Below, piece after piece: positions 50,199 through 59,200 of a stretch of DNA of 64,000 bases. Origin of the DNA: Streptomyces venezuelae (GTDB taxonomy: Bacteria > Actinomycetota > Actinomycetes > Streptomycetales > Streptomycetaceae); assembly GCF_008642315.1 (NCBI RefSeq), contig NZ_CP029192.1, forward strand, positions 4,650,001-4,714,000, in the 5' to 3' direction. The notes under the pieces were generated by a model. It did not search any database. It was given only the letters and a program-made list of their open reading frames with translations, and had not been told where the DNA came from. Position 1 is the stretch's first letter. Every line of letters starts with the position of its first letter. The position numbers were made by a program, and so were the translations under genes.

Positions 50199-51509
50199 TC
50201 AGCGCCCGCGCCCCACCGCGAGCCTCCCGATGTGCCGCCAGTCCGGCATCGGCCGTGCCCCGCGCACGCCCGGACGGTGGCGCGGCACCAGCACCCGCAG
50301 GGCCCGCGGCCGCACGTCGCAGTGCACGGGCACCCGCAGCGACAGGGACTCGCCGTCGACCCCGGCCTGGATCCGGTCCTGGTCGGCGTCGACGACCACG
50401 TGCGCCGCGTTCGTACGGACGAGACCGGCGGCACGCCGTCCGCGCAGCAGCCCGGCGGCCTGGGCGGCGCTGGTGACCCTGACCCCGACGCAGCCCAGTT
50501 CACCGCCGTCGAGGCGGGCCCGGCGGCCGAGGCCCGCGATGTCCCCGGTGCCGTAGGGGTTGTTGCTGACGAGCAGTGCCTGCGGCTCGGCGAACTCCAC
50601 GGACCCCGCGTGCGCGGAGAGCCGCGGTCCCTGGTGGCCCGCCAGCATGTCGGGCAGCAGCCGCAGTGCCGTACGCGTCTTGTCGTCCCGGTACGCGGGG
50701 CTCGCCACGACCTCGGCGTACGCGCCGAACGACACGTTGTTGACGAAGGGGAGGCCGTTCGCGCTGCCGAGGTCGACCCGGAGCTCCACACCGTCCCGCA
50801 GCGCGTCGAGCGCCTTCGACGGGTCGTCCCTGTCGAGCCCCAGGTCCAGGGCGAAGTGGTTGCGGGTGCCCGCCGGGATCACCAGGAACGGCAGATCCAG
50901 CGCGGCGGCGACCTCGGCGACCTGCGCCTGTGTCCCGTCGCCGCCCGCGACCCCGAGCAGATCGGCCCCCTCGGCGGCGGCCTTGCGGGCCATGTCGGTC
51001 ACGTCGGCCCCGTCGCGCCCCTCCAGGAGCAGCACCTCCGCGCCCAGACTCCGCGCGCGCTCCCGCAGTTCGAACCGGCGGACCTTGCCGCCGCCCGACC
51101 GCGGATTCATGATCAGGACGGGGTGGCGCACGCGCGGAGCCGGATGCTCCGGCATCGCGGCCGCCTCCTCGTCCGCGTCCCGTACGAGTGCCGCACGGCC
51201 CGTGGCGACCGCCACCAGCCACAGGGCGACCGCCAGAACGGCGACCCAGGTCAGACGGGCACGGGTGTACGCGACGAGGACCCACACCGGCGCCCCGAGG
51301 GTCAGGGCGACGGCCAGCACCCGCAGGGTGCCCTGCCTGGCCAGGCTCCACCACAGCCCGGCCGCCACGAGCACCAGGCCGACGAGGCCGACGGCCAGCA
51401 GCCCGAAGGTCCGCGCGCCCGCGAACACACCGAGGGTCAGCACGGCGGCGAGGATCGATGCCAAGGACGCCCGCGCCAGCCAACGGCGCTGCGTCGTCGT
51501 CGGATTCAT
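50199..51509 (-). CDS. Diacylglycerol/sphingosine kinase-like protein with membrane domain
   Basis: This is a 436-residue protein. The first ~105 residues contain three or four membrane helices. The rest is a DAGK catalytic domain: NPRSGGGK (135-142), GVAGGDGTQAQ with GGDGT at 189-193, and IPAGTRNHFALDLGLD. The expected activity is phosphorylation of a membrane lipid. ATG 51509 is chosen although its ribosome site is weak; a longer GTG start at 51542 would overlap the putative operator. Confidence 0.88.
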   Translation of the reverse strand: MNPTTTQRRWLARASLASILAAVLTLGVFAGARTFGLLAVGLVGLVLVAAGLWWSLARQGTLRVLAVALTLGAPVWVLVAYTRARLTWVAVLAVALWLVAVATGRAALVRDADEEAAAMPEHPAPRVRHPVLIMNPRSGGGKVRRFELRERARSLGAEVLLLEGRDGADVTDMARKAAAEGADLLGVAGGDGTQAQVAEVAAALDLPFLVIPAGTRNHFALDLGLDRDDPSKALDALRDGVELRVDLGSANGLPFVNNVSFGAYAEVVASPAYRDDKTRTALRLLPDMLAGHQGPRLSAHAGSVEFAEPQALLVSNNPYGTGDIAGLGRRARLDGGELGCVGVRVTSAAQAAGLLRGRRAAGLVRTNAAHVVVDADQDRIQAGVDGESLSLRVPVHCDVRPRALRVLVPRHRPGVRGARPMPDWRHIGRLAVGRGR

Positions 51510-51543
51510 GGCGACACGGTGCGGGGCACGGACGGACCCCACC

Positions 51544-51560
51544 TCACCCCCGGAAGGTGG
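51544..51560. promoter_or_regulatory. Degenerate 17-bp palindrome (stress-block motif)
   Basis: TCACCC-CCGGA-AGGTGG, with two arm mismatches and the same spacer as the copy at 31834. It is 34 bp from the leftward kinase-like gene and 86 bp from the DUF2252 gene. Confidence 0.45.
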
Positions 51561-51646
51561 TTCGGCCCCGCCCCCGGCACCGGCAGGATCGGCCGCGTCA
51601 GGGAGGGCGGGCCGCCGTGACCCGCCGCGTCAGAGAGGGGCGGGCC

Positions 51647-53050
51647 ATGGACGAGGGCCGGCACGTACATCCCACTCCGCAGGAGCGCGCTGCCCGCGGC
51701 CGGGCGGCCCGCACCAAGGTGCCGCGCTCCCGGCACGCCGAGTTCGCCCCGGCACCGGACCGCACCGACCCGGTCGAGGCGCTGGAGCGCCAGTCGTCGC
51801 GCCGCCTGCCCGAGCTGGTGCCGATCCGGTACGGGCGGATGCTCGAATCGCCGTTCCGCTTCTACCGGGGCGCCGCATCCCTGATGGCGATGGACCTGGC
51901 GACGACGGCGTCGAGCGGCATCACCACCCAGCTGTGCGGGGACGCGCACATGCTGAACTTCCGGCTCCTGGCGTCCCCCGAGCGCCATCTCATGTTCGAC
52001 GTCAACGACTTCGACGAGACGCTGCCGGGACCGTGGGAGTGGGACGTCAAACGGCTGGCGGCCAGCCTCGCCGTCGCGGGCCGCGCCAACGGCTTCGACG
52101 CGCCGGAGCGGTCCCGCGTGATCCGGGAGACGGTGCGCTTCTACCGGGAGGCGATGCGCGGCTTCGCCGGCATGCGCAACCTCGACGTCTGGTACGCCCG
52201 GATCGACGCCGACGACCTGTACGCCAGGCTCGCCGGGGAGCTGCGCCCGAGCGGCCGGCGCCGTCTGTCGCGCACCCTCAGCAAGGCCAGGGGCCGCGAC
52301 CACCTCCAGTCCCTGGAGAAACTCGTCCACCGGGTGGGGGACGACCTGCGGATCGCTCCCGACGCACCGCTCGTCACCCCCCTCTCCGATCTGCTCCCCG
52401 AGGTCGAACGCTCCGAGCTGGAGAAGCAGTTGCGGGAGCTCATCGGACACTACGTCCTGACGCTGTCGTCCGACCGGCGCGCGCTCCTCGCGCAGTACCG
52501 GGTGGTCGACATGGCGCGCAAGGTGGTCGGCGTCGGCAGCGTGGGAACCCGCTGCTGGGTGCTGCTGCTGCTCGGCCGGGACACCGGCGACCCGCTGTTC
52601 CTCCAGGCCAAGGAGGCCGAGGAGTCGGCGCTCGCCCCGTACTGCGAGCCCAGCGCCCACGCGAACCAGGGGGAGCGGGTCGTGTCCGGTCAGCGCCTGA
52701 TGCAGGCCACCAGTGACATGTTCCTGGGCTGGGAGCGCGTCTCCGGCCTCGACGGCCTCGAACGGGACTTCTACGTACGTCAGTTGCGCGACTGGAAGGC
52801 CATCCCCAAGGCCGAGGGCATGACTCCGAAGGTCATGCGGCTGTTCGGGCGGCTGGCCGGGGCGACCCTGGCTCGCGCGCACGCACGCTCCGGGGACCGG
52901 ATCGCCATCGCGGCGTACCTGGGCGGCTCCGACCGGTTCGACCGCGCGCTCGCGGAGTTCGCCGAGCGCTACGCCGACCAGAACGAACGCGACCACCGCG
53001 CCCTGTCCGAAGCGGTACGCGACGGCCGGGTCACGGCGTCGCCGACGTGA
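51647..53050 (+). CDS. DUF2252-family protein
   Basis: This is a 467-residue protein of a kinase-like fold family: RFYRGAASLMAMDLA, CGDAHMLNF, FDVNDFDETLPGPWEWDVKRLAAS and a C-terminal ATLARAHARSGD. The motif GDAH with DVNDFD resembles phosphotransferase active sites of the aminoglycoside-kinase fold. No substrate is known. Its last 20 bp overlap the end of the convergent YihY gene. Confidence 0.88.
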   Translation: MDEGRHVHPTPQERAARGRAARTKVPRSRHAEFAPAPDRTDPVEALERQSSRRLPELVPIRYGRMLESPFRFYRGAASLMAMDLATTASSGITTQLCGDAHMLNFRLLASPERHLMFDVNDFDETLPGPWEWDVKRLAASLAVAGRANGFDAPERSRVIRETVRFYREAMRGFAGMRNLDVWYARIDADDLYARLAGELRPSGRRRLSRTLSKARGRDHLQSLEKLVHRVGDDLRIAPDAPLVTPLSDLLPEVERSELEKQLRELIGHYVLTLSSDRRALLAQYRVVDMARKVVGVGSVGTRCWVLLLLGRDTGDPLFLQAKEAEESALAPYCEPSAHANQGERVVSGQRLMQATSDMFLGWERVSGLDGLERDFYVRQLRDWKAIPKAEGMTPKVMRLFGRLAGATLARAHARSGDRIAIAAYLGGSDRFDRALAEFAERYADQNERDHRALSEAVRDGRVTASPT

Positions 53051-53867
53051 CGCCGTCCCCGTCCGCCGCAGGCACCGCGGGGATGCGCAGCACGCGCCGC
53101 ACCCGCTCCTCCTGCGCGAACACCTGACCCAGCGCGATGCCGGCCGCGACGACCGTGAAGAAGACGATCAGCCAGGACAGGAGCGTGAAGACCGAGCCGA
53201 GCGGCCCGTACCGCTCCACGCTGCGCTGCAGCGCCCCGGGCAGCCACACCGCGGCGACCTGCGAGAACACGACCACGCCCGTTCCGGCGAGCAGCGCCCC
53301 CGGCAGCAGCGGACGCCACGGCACGCGCCCCGCGAGCAGCAGGTGCTGCGTCCACCACCACATCAGGACCGCGCCGACGGCCTGCAGCGGAATCCCCAGT
53401 ACCGGGCCCGCGCCGAACCCGTCGTGCAGCAGCCCCTGGAAGAACAGGGCGGTCAGCCACACGAAGAGCCACAGGGCCCAACGCCACAACAAGATCCGCA
53501 TGCCCGACGCCTGGAGGTGCCAGCAGCGTTCGCAGAGCCGTTGCAGGGCCCTGGAGAAGGCCGTGGCGGACAGCAGCGCCACCAGTACGCTCGCCGCGCC
53601 CCAGCTGTTCATCGTCTGCGGGTCGCCCGCGTACACCTGGTCGAGCATCGCCGCCTCGGTCCCGCCCGAACCGAACAACGACCGCAGCGACCTGCGGAGT
53701 TCGTGCCGCCAGCCGGGCGGGCAGAACGAGGCGACCGCGATGAGCATCGGCAGCGCGGCGAGGAACGCCTGTGCCGCGAGCCGCGTCGCGAGATCCAGGA
53801 TGTTCACGCCCACGAGCTGCCGGACGGCACGGGCCGCCAGCGGCCGGGCGCGCGTGGCGGTCAGCAT
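53031..53867 (-). CDS. YihY/virulence factor BrkB-family membrane protein
   Basis: This is a 278-residue protein with six predicted membrane helices. AAQAFLAALPMLIAVASF is the typical first helix, and LLSWLIVFFTVVAAGIALG the last region. Family members were once thought to be RNase BN and are now seen as transporters or envelope proteins. ATG 53867 has GGGGG upstream; a longer frame lacks support. Overlaps the DUF2252 3' end. Confidence 0.85.
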   Translation of the reverse strand: MLTATRARPLAARAVRQLVGVNILDLATRLAAQAFLAALPMLIAVASFCPPGWRHELRRSLRSLFGSGGTEAAMLDQVYAGDPQTMNSWGAASVLVALLSATAFSRALQRLCERCWHLQASGMRILLWRWALWLFVWLTALFFQGLLHDGFGAGPVLGIPLQAVGAVLMWWWTQHLLLAGRVPWRPLLPGALLAGTGVVVFSQVAAVWLPGALQRSVERYGPLGSVFTLLSWLIVFFTVVAAGIALGQVFAQEERVRRVLRIPAVPAADGDGVTSATP

Positions 53868-53942
53868 GACGGTGCCCCCTCGCAGCAGTGGCGCCGGGCC
53901 CGCGCTCCGGGGCCACTGTCGCGCGGTTCGCCGCATGAGGGT

Positions 53943-53959
53943 TCGCCCCGCAGGGGTGA
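53943..53959. promoter_or_regulatory. 17-bp palindrome (stress-block motif) in a divergent promoter
   Basis: TCGCCC-CGCAG-GGGTGA, with one arm mismatch. It is 75 bp from the leftward YihY start and 86 bp from the rightward SHOCT gene. Confidence 0.5.
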
Positions 53960-54045
53960 TACGCCCCGGGCCACGCGCCCCGAAGCTGCTGCCCACCGGA
54001 CCGACGGGACTGGACCGCCGGGACCGGACCGACGGGAGGGCTGCC

Positions 54046-54423
54046 GTGGACGACTACCCGATGTTTGACGTCTTCCTCACCATGCTCATGTTCTTCTTGT
54101 GGGTGATCTGGTTCGCCATCGTGATCCACATCGTCGTGGACATCTTCCGCAACGAGGATCTGAACGGCGTCCGCAAGGCCCTGTGGCTGCTGCTCGTGTT
54201 CGTCCTGCCCCTGCTCGGCGTACTGCTCTACGTCATCTCCCAGGGCTCCGGGATGGGCAACCGCAACGTGGCCACCCGCATGTCCGCCTTCGGCAACCAC
54301 CCCGTGGGGTCGTCGTCGGTCGCCAGTGCGGGGGAGTTGGAGCGGTTGGCGGAACTGCACCGTTCGGGCGCGCTGACGGAGGCGGAGTACGCGCGGGCCA
54401 AGCACCACGCGCTGCCGATGTGA
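54046..54423 (+). CDS. PLDc_N/SHOCT membrane protein
   Basis: This is a 125-residue protein with two membrane helices of the cardiolipin-synthase N-terminal type (VFLTMLMFFLWVIWFAIVIHIVVDIFR, ALWLLLVFVLPLLGVLLYVI) and a C-terminal SHOCT motif (ELERLAELHRSGALTEAEYARAKHHAL). GGGAGGG precedes GTG 54046. Such proteins are frequent in actinobacterial stress regulons. Confidence 0.85.
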   Translation: MDDYPMFDVFLTMLMFFLWVIWFAIVIHIVVDIFRNEDLNGVRKALWLLLVFVLPLLGVLLYVISQGSGMGNRNVATRMSAFGNHPVGSSSVASAGELERLAELHRSGALTEAEYARAKHHALPM

Positions 54424-54444
54424 CCGGGCGCGCCCCCGTGTCGA

Positions 54445-56163
54445 TCACCGACTCCGGAACGCGGCGACAGCGGCCTCCACGGTCGGGAAGAAGTGCCGCT
54501 CGTCGATGGTGCGGGTGAGCTCGTACCGCTCGATCTTGCGCCGTACCGGGTCCTTCAGCTCCGCGAAGACGAGATGCACTCCGCGGGAGTTGAGGGACTC
54601 GTCGAGCGCCTCCAGGACGTCCGCGGCGGTGGTGTCGACGTCGGTCATGGGCTCGGCGGCGACCACGATCCACTCAGGCACCGGATCCGCCCGCGAGAGC
54701 CGCGTCACCTCGTCGCGGAAGGTCTTGGCGTTGGCGAAGATCAGCGGGGCGTCGAAGCGGTAGATGACCAGCCCGGGAATCCGCTCGGCGTCCGGGTACG
54801 AGCTGACGTCGTGATACCCGGGGAGCCCCTCGACCCGCCCGAGCACCGCCTCGTAGGGCCACCAGACCCGCCGGAAGACATTCAGCACGGAGAGCCCCAC
54901 GGCCACGGCGATCCCTTCGAGCACCCCCACCAGGGCGACCCCGAGGAACGCCGCGAGACACAGCAGGAACTCGATCCTGCGCTGCCGCCACAGCCGCACC
55001 GTGCCGGGCACGTCGGCCAGCGAGAGCGACGCGGTGATGACGACTGCCGCGAGCGCGGGCTGCGGCAGATGCCGGAAGAGCCCCGGCACCACCACGAGCA
55101 TGAGCACGATCAGCCCCGCGCCGACGACACCGGTCAGCTGGGTACGCGCCCCGGCCCGCTCCGCCACGGCAGTACGCGACCCGCTCGTACTCACGGGAAA
55201 CCCCTGGAAGAACCCGGCGGCGAGGTTCGCCGCGCCCACACCCGCCATCTCCTGGTTCCCCCGCACCTCCTGCCCGGTGCGGGAGGCGAAAGCGGAAGCA
55301 TTGGAGATCGTGTCGGCGAGCGAGACGACGGCGATCCCCAGAGCTCCCGCGAGCAGCGGCCCGAGATCATCGAGGCGGACGTCGGGCACGGTCAGCGGCG
55401 GAAACCCCTCGGGCAGCACACCGACGAGCGAGACCCCCCGGTCCTCCAGGTCGAACACGACCACGGCCCCGATGGCGGACACCACCATGACGAGCACGGC
55501 CGGCACCCGGGGCAGCCACCGCTGAAGCGCCAGGATCAGCACGATCCCACCGCACCCGACGGCGACGGCCGCCCCGACCGCCTTCCCGTCCGCGAGCCCC
55601 TCCGCCACGGACACGCACTCGTCGATCAGCCCGTCGGCGTCCACCTTGAACCCGAGGAGCTTGGGCAACTGTCCGACCAGGATGGTGACGGCGAGCCCGT
55701 TCATGTACCCGATCATCGTGGGCTTGGAGATCAGCTCGGCGACGTAACCGAGACGGGCGGTCGACGCGAGGATCATGATGCCCGCGACCATGAGCGACAG
55801 CATCGAGGCCAGGGCGACGGCACGGCCGGGATCGCCGTCGGCGGCGACCAGCGGCAGCACCGTCGCCGCGATCATCGGCCCGAGCGAGGAGTCGGGCCCG
55901 AGGACCAGGATCCGCGAGGGCCCGCACACGGCATAGCCGAGCAGGCACAGGATGGACGTGTAGAGGCCGGTGATGGCGGGCAGCCCGGCGAGTTCGGCGT
56001 ACGCCATGCCCTGCGGCACGAGCAGCGTGGTCAGCACGACCCCCGCCACGAGGTCCTTCGACAGCCACTCCCGCCGGTACGTCGTGACCGCGCGGACCCC
56101 CGGCACGGCACGCAGCGACGACACGACCCGCCCGCCACGGTCCCGCCGCCCACCGGCCCCCAT
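54445..56163 (-). CDS. SulP-family anion transporter with STAS domain
   Basis: This is a 572-residue transporter. The membrane domain has 12-14 helices with the SulP signature (VLTTLLVPQGMAYAELAGLPAITGLYTSI; GFFQGFPVSTSGSRTAVAERAGA). A cytoplasmic STAS domain lies at about 440-560 (YRFDAPLIFANAKTFRDEV, VDTTAADVLEALDE). The ion is sulfate, bicarbonate or a related anion. ATG 56163 is preferred for GGGAGG 6 nt upstream; a GTG at 56217 abuts the putative operator. Confidence 0.92.
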   Translation of the reverse strand: MGAGGRRDRGGRVVSSLRAVPGVRAVTTYRREWLSKDLVAGVVLTTLLVPQGMAYAELAGLPAITGLYTSILCLLGYAVCGPSRILVLGPDSSLGPMIAATVLPLVAADGDPGRAVALASMLSLMVAGIMILASTARLGYVAELISKPTMIGYMNGLAVTILVGQLPKLLGFKVDADGLIDECVSVAEGLADGKAVGAAVAVGCGGIVLILALQRWLPRVPAVLVMVVSAIGAVVVFDLEDRGVSLVGVLPEGFPPLTVPDVRLDDLGPLLAGALGIAVVSLADTISNASAFASRTGQEVRGNQEMAGVGAANLAAGFFQGFPVSTSGSRTAVAERAGARTQLTGVVGAGLIVLMLVVVPGLFRHLPQPALAAVVITASLSLADVPGTVRLWRQRRIEFLLCLAAFLGVALVGVLEGIAVAVGLSVLNVFRRVWWPYEAVLGRVEGLPGYHDVSSYPDAERIPGLVIYRFDAPLIFANAKTFRDEVTRLSRADPVPEWIVVAAEPMTDVDTTAADVLEALDESLNSRGVHLVFAELKDPVRRKIERYELTRTIDERHFFPTVEAAVAAFRSR

Positions 56164-56223
56164 GAACGCCCTCCCCACCTCCGCGACCCCGCCCAGGTTC
56201 GACGAGAGGGCCGGCACACGGAA

Positions 56224-56240
56224 TCACCCCACAGGGGTGG
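56224..56240 (-). promoter_or_regulatory. 17-bp palindrome (stress-block motif)
   Basis: TCACCC-CACAG-GGGTGG, with one arm mismatch, 60 bp before the SulP start. Rightmost copy found. Confidence 0.55.
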
Positions 56241-56461
56241 TTGCCCTCAACCCCCGCAACTCTGTTGCTGCTCCATGGACTTGTCGCACCAAATCTGTCA
56301 AGAAGGCAGGTTGGACAACGCCTTGACGGGGGCATATCACCCAGTGAGAACGCTTGCTCCGGACACACCCCGCACGTCGTCACCCAGGCCCCCGGTGGCT
56401 CTTCGTCCCACCCGCCCATCCGGCCCCCTGGAGGTGGGCCGTTCGCAGTGAGGATGCCGCC

Positions 56462-56836
56462 ATGATCCACGGCGTTCCGCTTCCCGACGGGCATCTGCGC
56501 GTCCACCGTGCCCCCGGCCACACCGTCATGGAGTTCCACGGCGAGATAGACATCGCGGCGGCCCTGGCGATCCTGCCGACCCTGGACGCGACCACCAAAC
56601 CGCCCAAAACGCTGCTCGTCATCGACCTCACGCCGACCACGTTCCTCGACTGCTCCGGCCTGGCCCTCCTCTGCCGCGCCCGCACACGCCTGGAGGAACG
56701 CGACGGCGACCTGCTGCTGGTCTGCCCCCACCCGCTCATCCTGCGCATGCTCCGCATACTCGGCCTCACCACCCGCCTCCGCCCGTCCCCGACCCTGGAG
56801 GACGCGCTGCGCGGACACTTACGGGCGGCGGGCTGA
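56462..56836 (+). CDS. STAS-domain anti-sigma factor antagonist
   Basis: This is a 124-residue SpoIIAA/RsbV-type protein: VMEFHGEIDIAAALAILPTLD, then TTFLDCSGLALLCRAR with the phosphorylatable Ser65. Such proteins free SigB/SigF-type sigma factors from their anti-sigma factors. No RsbW-type kinase gene is adjacent. It may link to the sigF or sigN genes 50 kb away, but this is only an inference. Confidence 0.88.
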   Translation: MIHGVPLPDGHLRVHRAPGHTVMEFHGEIDIAAALAILPTLDATTKPPKTLLVIDLTPTTFLDCSGLALLCRARTRLEERDGDLLLVCPHPLILRMLRILGLTTRLRPSPTLEDALRGHLRAAG

Positions 56837-56897
56837 TAGGGGCGGCGGGCCTGACGGGGCCACGGAGACCGGCACCGACCGACGGCCTCGGTCACGG

Positions 56898-57959
56898 TCA
56901 GCGGTTGATGGACTGGATCTCCTGCACGACGACGTCCTGTTCGGAACCGAACACGCCGTCAGGCAACCTCTGTTCGCCCTCGACCCCGGTCCCCGTCCAA
57001 TGGATCTTCCAGGTGACGGTGGCCTTGAGCCGATAGGCATCGTCGCCGGACGCCCGCAAGTAAGTCACGCCGCACGGAGGGGTGTCGCCGCCATTGCCCT
57101 TGCGATACGGCACTCCGATGCGGCCACCCTCGATCGGGCACTGTCCGGAGGCCGGGTGCAGTTCAGCGTCCGGCGTCCCCGGCTCGATCTTGAGTGCGGC
57201 GGGCTCGGCTGTGCTCGTAGCTTCGATCCCGAACCCGGGAACGGAAGCGGTGACTGACACTGGCTTGAACTCCGCCCCCTCGAGCCACGCCCACGTCGGC
57301 AGATTCACCGTCGACTTGTTCTGCGGTTTCAGATCAACCTTCGTACCGGGAACACGAATCTGGGAGTAGGCGAGCTGCGCGAGGATCTCCGGGGTGACAG
57401 CCTGTGGGGCGTCAGCGGGGGGCGGGTCCCCCTTGTCGACCCAGAAGGGAATCTTGTCGCAGTCCTGCGCTGCGGGGTCGGCCTCTCGTCCCTCGCTCAC
57501 GAAGGCACCCCACCAAGCCCCCTTGTCGGCTTTGTCCTTCTTGAAGTCCTTGTCGGAGTCGCCGCCCTTGTCGACGTACAGGCCCTGCGTCTTCTTGTCC
57601 CACTCTTCGGTGGTCGATGTGCCCATCCACTGGTACCGCATGTACGCCTCGAGCGACTTCGGGGTGTACTTGGGGGCGTAGTAGCAGGCAGGAGGAGTCC
57701 ACGTTGCGGAGGACGATGTGACGGGACCGACGGAACTTCCCTTTCCGTTTTTGGAGAAGTCGTAGACGATCCCCTTGGCGGACGCCGAGAGGGTGGGACC
57801 GCCGGCATCGCCGGAGACGCTGGTGTCGCCTCCCGGCCGGCCACCGAACGAGCCTCCTCCTCCGGGAGGCGTCTGGTCTGCGACGGCGGCGGGAGCCGCG
57901 CACAGCCAGGTCGCCCCCGCCGCGACCGCGATCGCGGCGGTGCGCAGGAGCCGACTCAC
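56898..57959 (-). CDS. Exported protein
   Basis: This is a 353-residue protein with a Sec signal peptide (LLRTAAIAVAAGATWLCAAPAAVADQ). The mature part has a Gly-rich start, a Lys/Asp-rich segment (YVDKGGDSDKDFKKDKADKGAWWGAF) and a C-terminal beta-rich half (LKATVTWKIHWTGTG). No enzymatic motif is seen. GTG 57959 overlaps the stop of the lipoprotein gene, so the two are an operon and may act together at the cell surface. Confidence 0.82.
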   Translation of the reverse strand: MSRLLRTAAIAVAAGATWLCAAPAAVADQTPPGGGGSFGGRPGGDTSVSGDAGGPTLSASAKGIVYDFSKNGKGSSVGPVTSSSATWTPPACYYAPKYTPKSLEAYMRYQWMGTSTTEEWDKKTQGLYVDKGGDSDKDFKKDKADKGAWWGAFVSEGREADPAAQDCDKIPFWVDKGDPPPADAPQAVTPEILAQLAYSQIRVPGTKVDLKPQNKSTVNLPTWAWLEGAEFKPVSVTASVPGFGIEATSTAEPAALKIEPGTPDAELHPASGQCPIEGGRIGVPYRKGNGGDTPPCGVTYLRASGDDAYRLKATVTWKIHWTGTGVEGEQRLPDGVFGSEQDVVVQEIQSINR

Positions 57960-58603
57960 GGCTGGCAGCCCGTCGCGCCGCGAGTGGATGCCATCTTCAT
58001 GAGCTCCCAGACCCCCTGCTTGTTCTTCCTGAGCTGAGCGCTGTAGGCGACGTAGCTGTCCTTCGTCACCTTCGTCCGCTTGATCTCGTCCGTCTTAACG
58101 TCTCTGGTAAAGCCCTTGCTCTCATCGGCGCAGTATCCGATCGCCGCGCTGTCCTTGGACTTGACCTTTACGTTCCGGTTGAAATAGCGCACCGTCCCGG
58201 TGACGGTCCAGCCCGCGTCCTTGAACGACTTCGCCCAGTCCCGAGCGGCCACAGCACCCTCGCCCTCGGTGTAGAACTCCAGAGCGGACAGCTGAGGGTC
58301 TCCCTCCACGATGGCCATGTTGAGCGCACGAATCATGTCCGCGTTGTCCCGAAGGACGGCGTTCTTGACGGGGTCCCCCGTCCGTTCTGGAGTGAAGGTG
58401 AGCTTCACGTCAGAAGGCAGTTTGATCTCCGGCCGGTCGATGCCGTCCGCCGACGCGGAGGGGGATGCCGACTTCTCGCTGCCCGCGTCAGCGCCGGCGA
58501 TCTTGTCGTTGTCCTTGCTGTCGTCCGATCCGCCACAGGCGGTCAGCAACAGGGCGGCCGAGGCTGTGAGCGCGGCCGCCACGCGCCGGGTCGAGCGGTT
58601 CAC
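57956..58603 (-). CDS. Lipoprotein
   Basis: This is a 215-residue protein with lipobox LLLTACGG, a short Ser/Ala linker, then a folded domain resembling an SnoaL/NTF2-like or Mce-associated layout (AARDWAKSFKDAGWTVTGTVRYFNRNV, DSYVAYSAQLRKNKQGVWEL). GTG 58603 is chosen with GGAG upstream. First gene of the pair; transcription starts in the 193-bp gap before the tRNA terminator. Confidence 0.82.
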   Translation of the reverse strand: MNRSTRRVAAALTASAALLLTACGGSDDSKDNDKIAGADAGSEKSASPSASADGIDRPEIKLPSDVKLTFTPERTGDPVKNAVLRDNADMIRALNMAIVEGDPQLSALEFYTEGEGAVAARDWAKSFKDAGWTVTGTVRYFNRNVKVKSKDSAAIGYCADESKGFTRDVKTDEIKRTKVTKDSYVAYSAQLRKNKQGVWELMKMASTRGATGCQP

Positions 58604-58756
58604 TGGTGTCTCCGGTGAGGTGAGGGTTAACTCGAGCGAAGCAACGCTATCCGTGACCGAGTGGTGACGGTGAGAGTGGGTGGGGCTGTGGCTGAGACGT
58701 GTGCAGAGACCTCGGAAGAGGTTCACGACGGAGACCAAATCAGAGATGACAACGAC

Positions 58757-58790
58757 GAAGGCCCGGACCGTCGGAACGGTCCGGGCCTTC
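58757..58790 (-). terminator. tRNA-Ser(GGA) terminator
   Basis: A perfect 15-bp stem with a 4-nt loop (arms 58757-58771 and 58776-58790), 6 bp past the tRNA 3' end. Confidence 0.85.
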
Positions 58791-58796
58791 TGCCGG

Positions 58797-58881
58797 CGGA
58801 GGATACGAGATTCGAACTCGTGAGGGGTTGCCCCCAACACGCTTTCCAAGCGTGCGCCCTAGGCCACTAGGCGAATCCTCC
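58797..58881 (-). tRNA. tRNA-Ser (anticodon GGA)
   Basis: An 85-nt type II tRNA with acceptor GGAGGAT/ATCCTCC, anticodon stem CACGC/GCGTG with loop TTGGAAA (anticodon GGA, reads UCC/UCU), long variable arm and T-loop GTTCGAATC. It is the second serine tRNA in the window. Confidence 0.96.
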
Positions 58882-59035
58882 GCCGCAAACAATACAAGAC
58901 GTTGGGCAGTGCTCGCGAACACGATCCACTCGCGGGACTCCGGAGGGAGTCGCGAAGGACTCCAGAGGGACTCGCGAGGGCGGAACCGTTCCTCCCGGCG
59001 TCGCTTCCCCGCCCCGGGATCCGCTACTGTGGGGG

Positions 59036-59124
59036 CCAGCCCCTCACGTGGCGCTATCTGACTGAACTCCCCCAGGGCCGGAAGGCAGCAAGGGTAGGTC
59101 GGCTCTGGCGGGTGCGTGGGGGGC
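59036..59124 (+). ncRNA. ffs: SRP RNA (small bacterial type, scr/ffs)
   Basis: The canonical apical loop is present (CAGGGCCGGAAGGCAGCA, then AGGGTAGGT), with pairing ends CCCCTCACG near 59040 and CGTGGGGGG near 59115. The RNA binds Ffh and targets membrane proteins. It directly precedes dnaX, the place where it is found in Streptomyces. A -10-like TACTGT lies about 8 nt before the 5' end. Ends are approximate. Confidence 0.92.
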
Positions 59125-59200
59125 GCTTTGCGTTCCGGGCGGCCTCCAGGTGCCATCGGGGCGGTCCGGGTTGTCAGTGGTCGCCTATAACCTCGTATAC

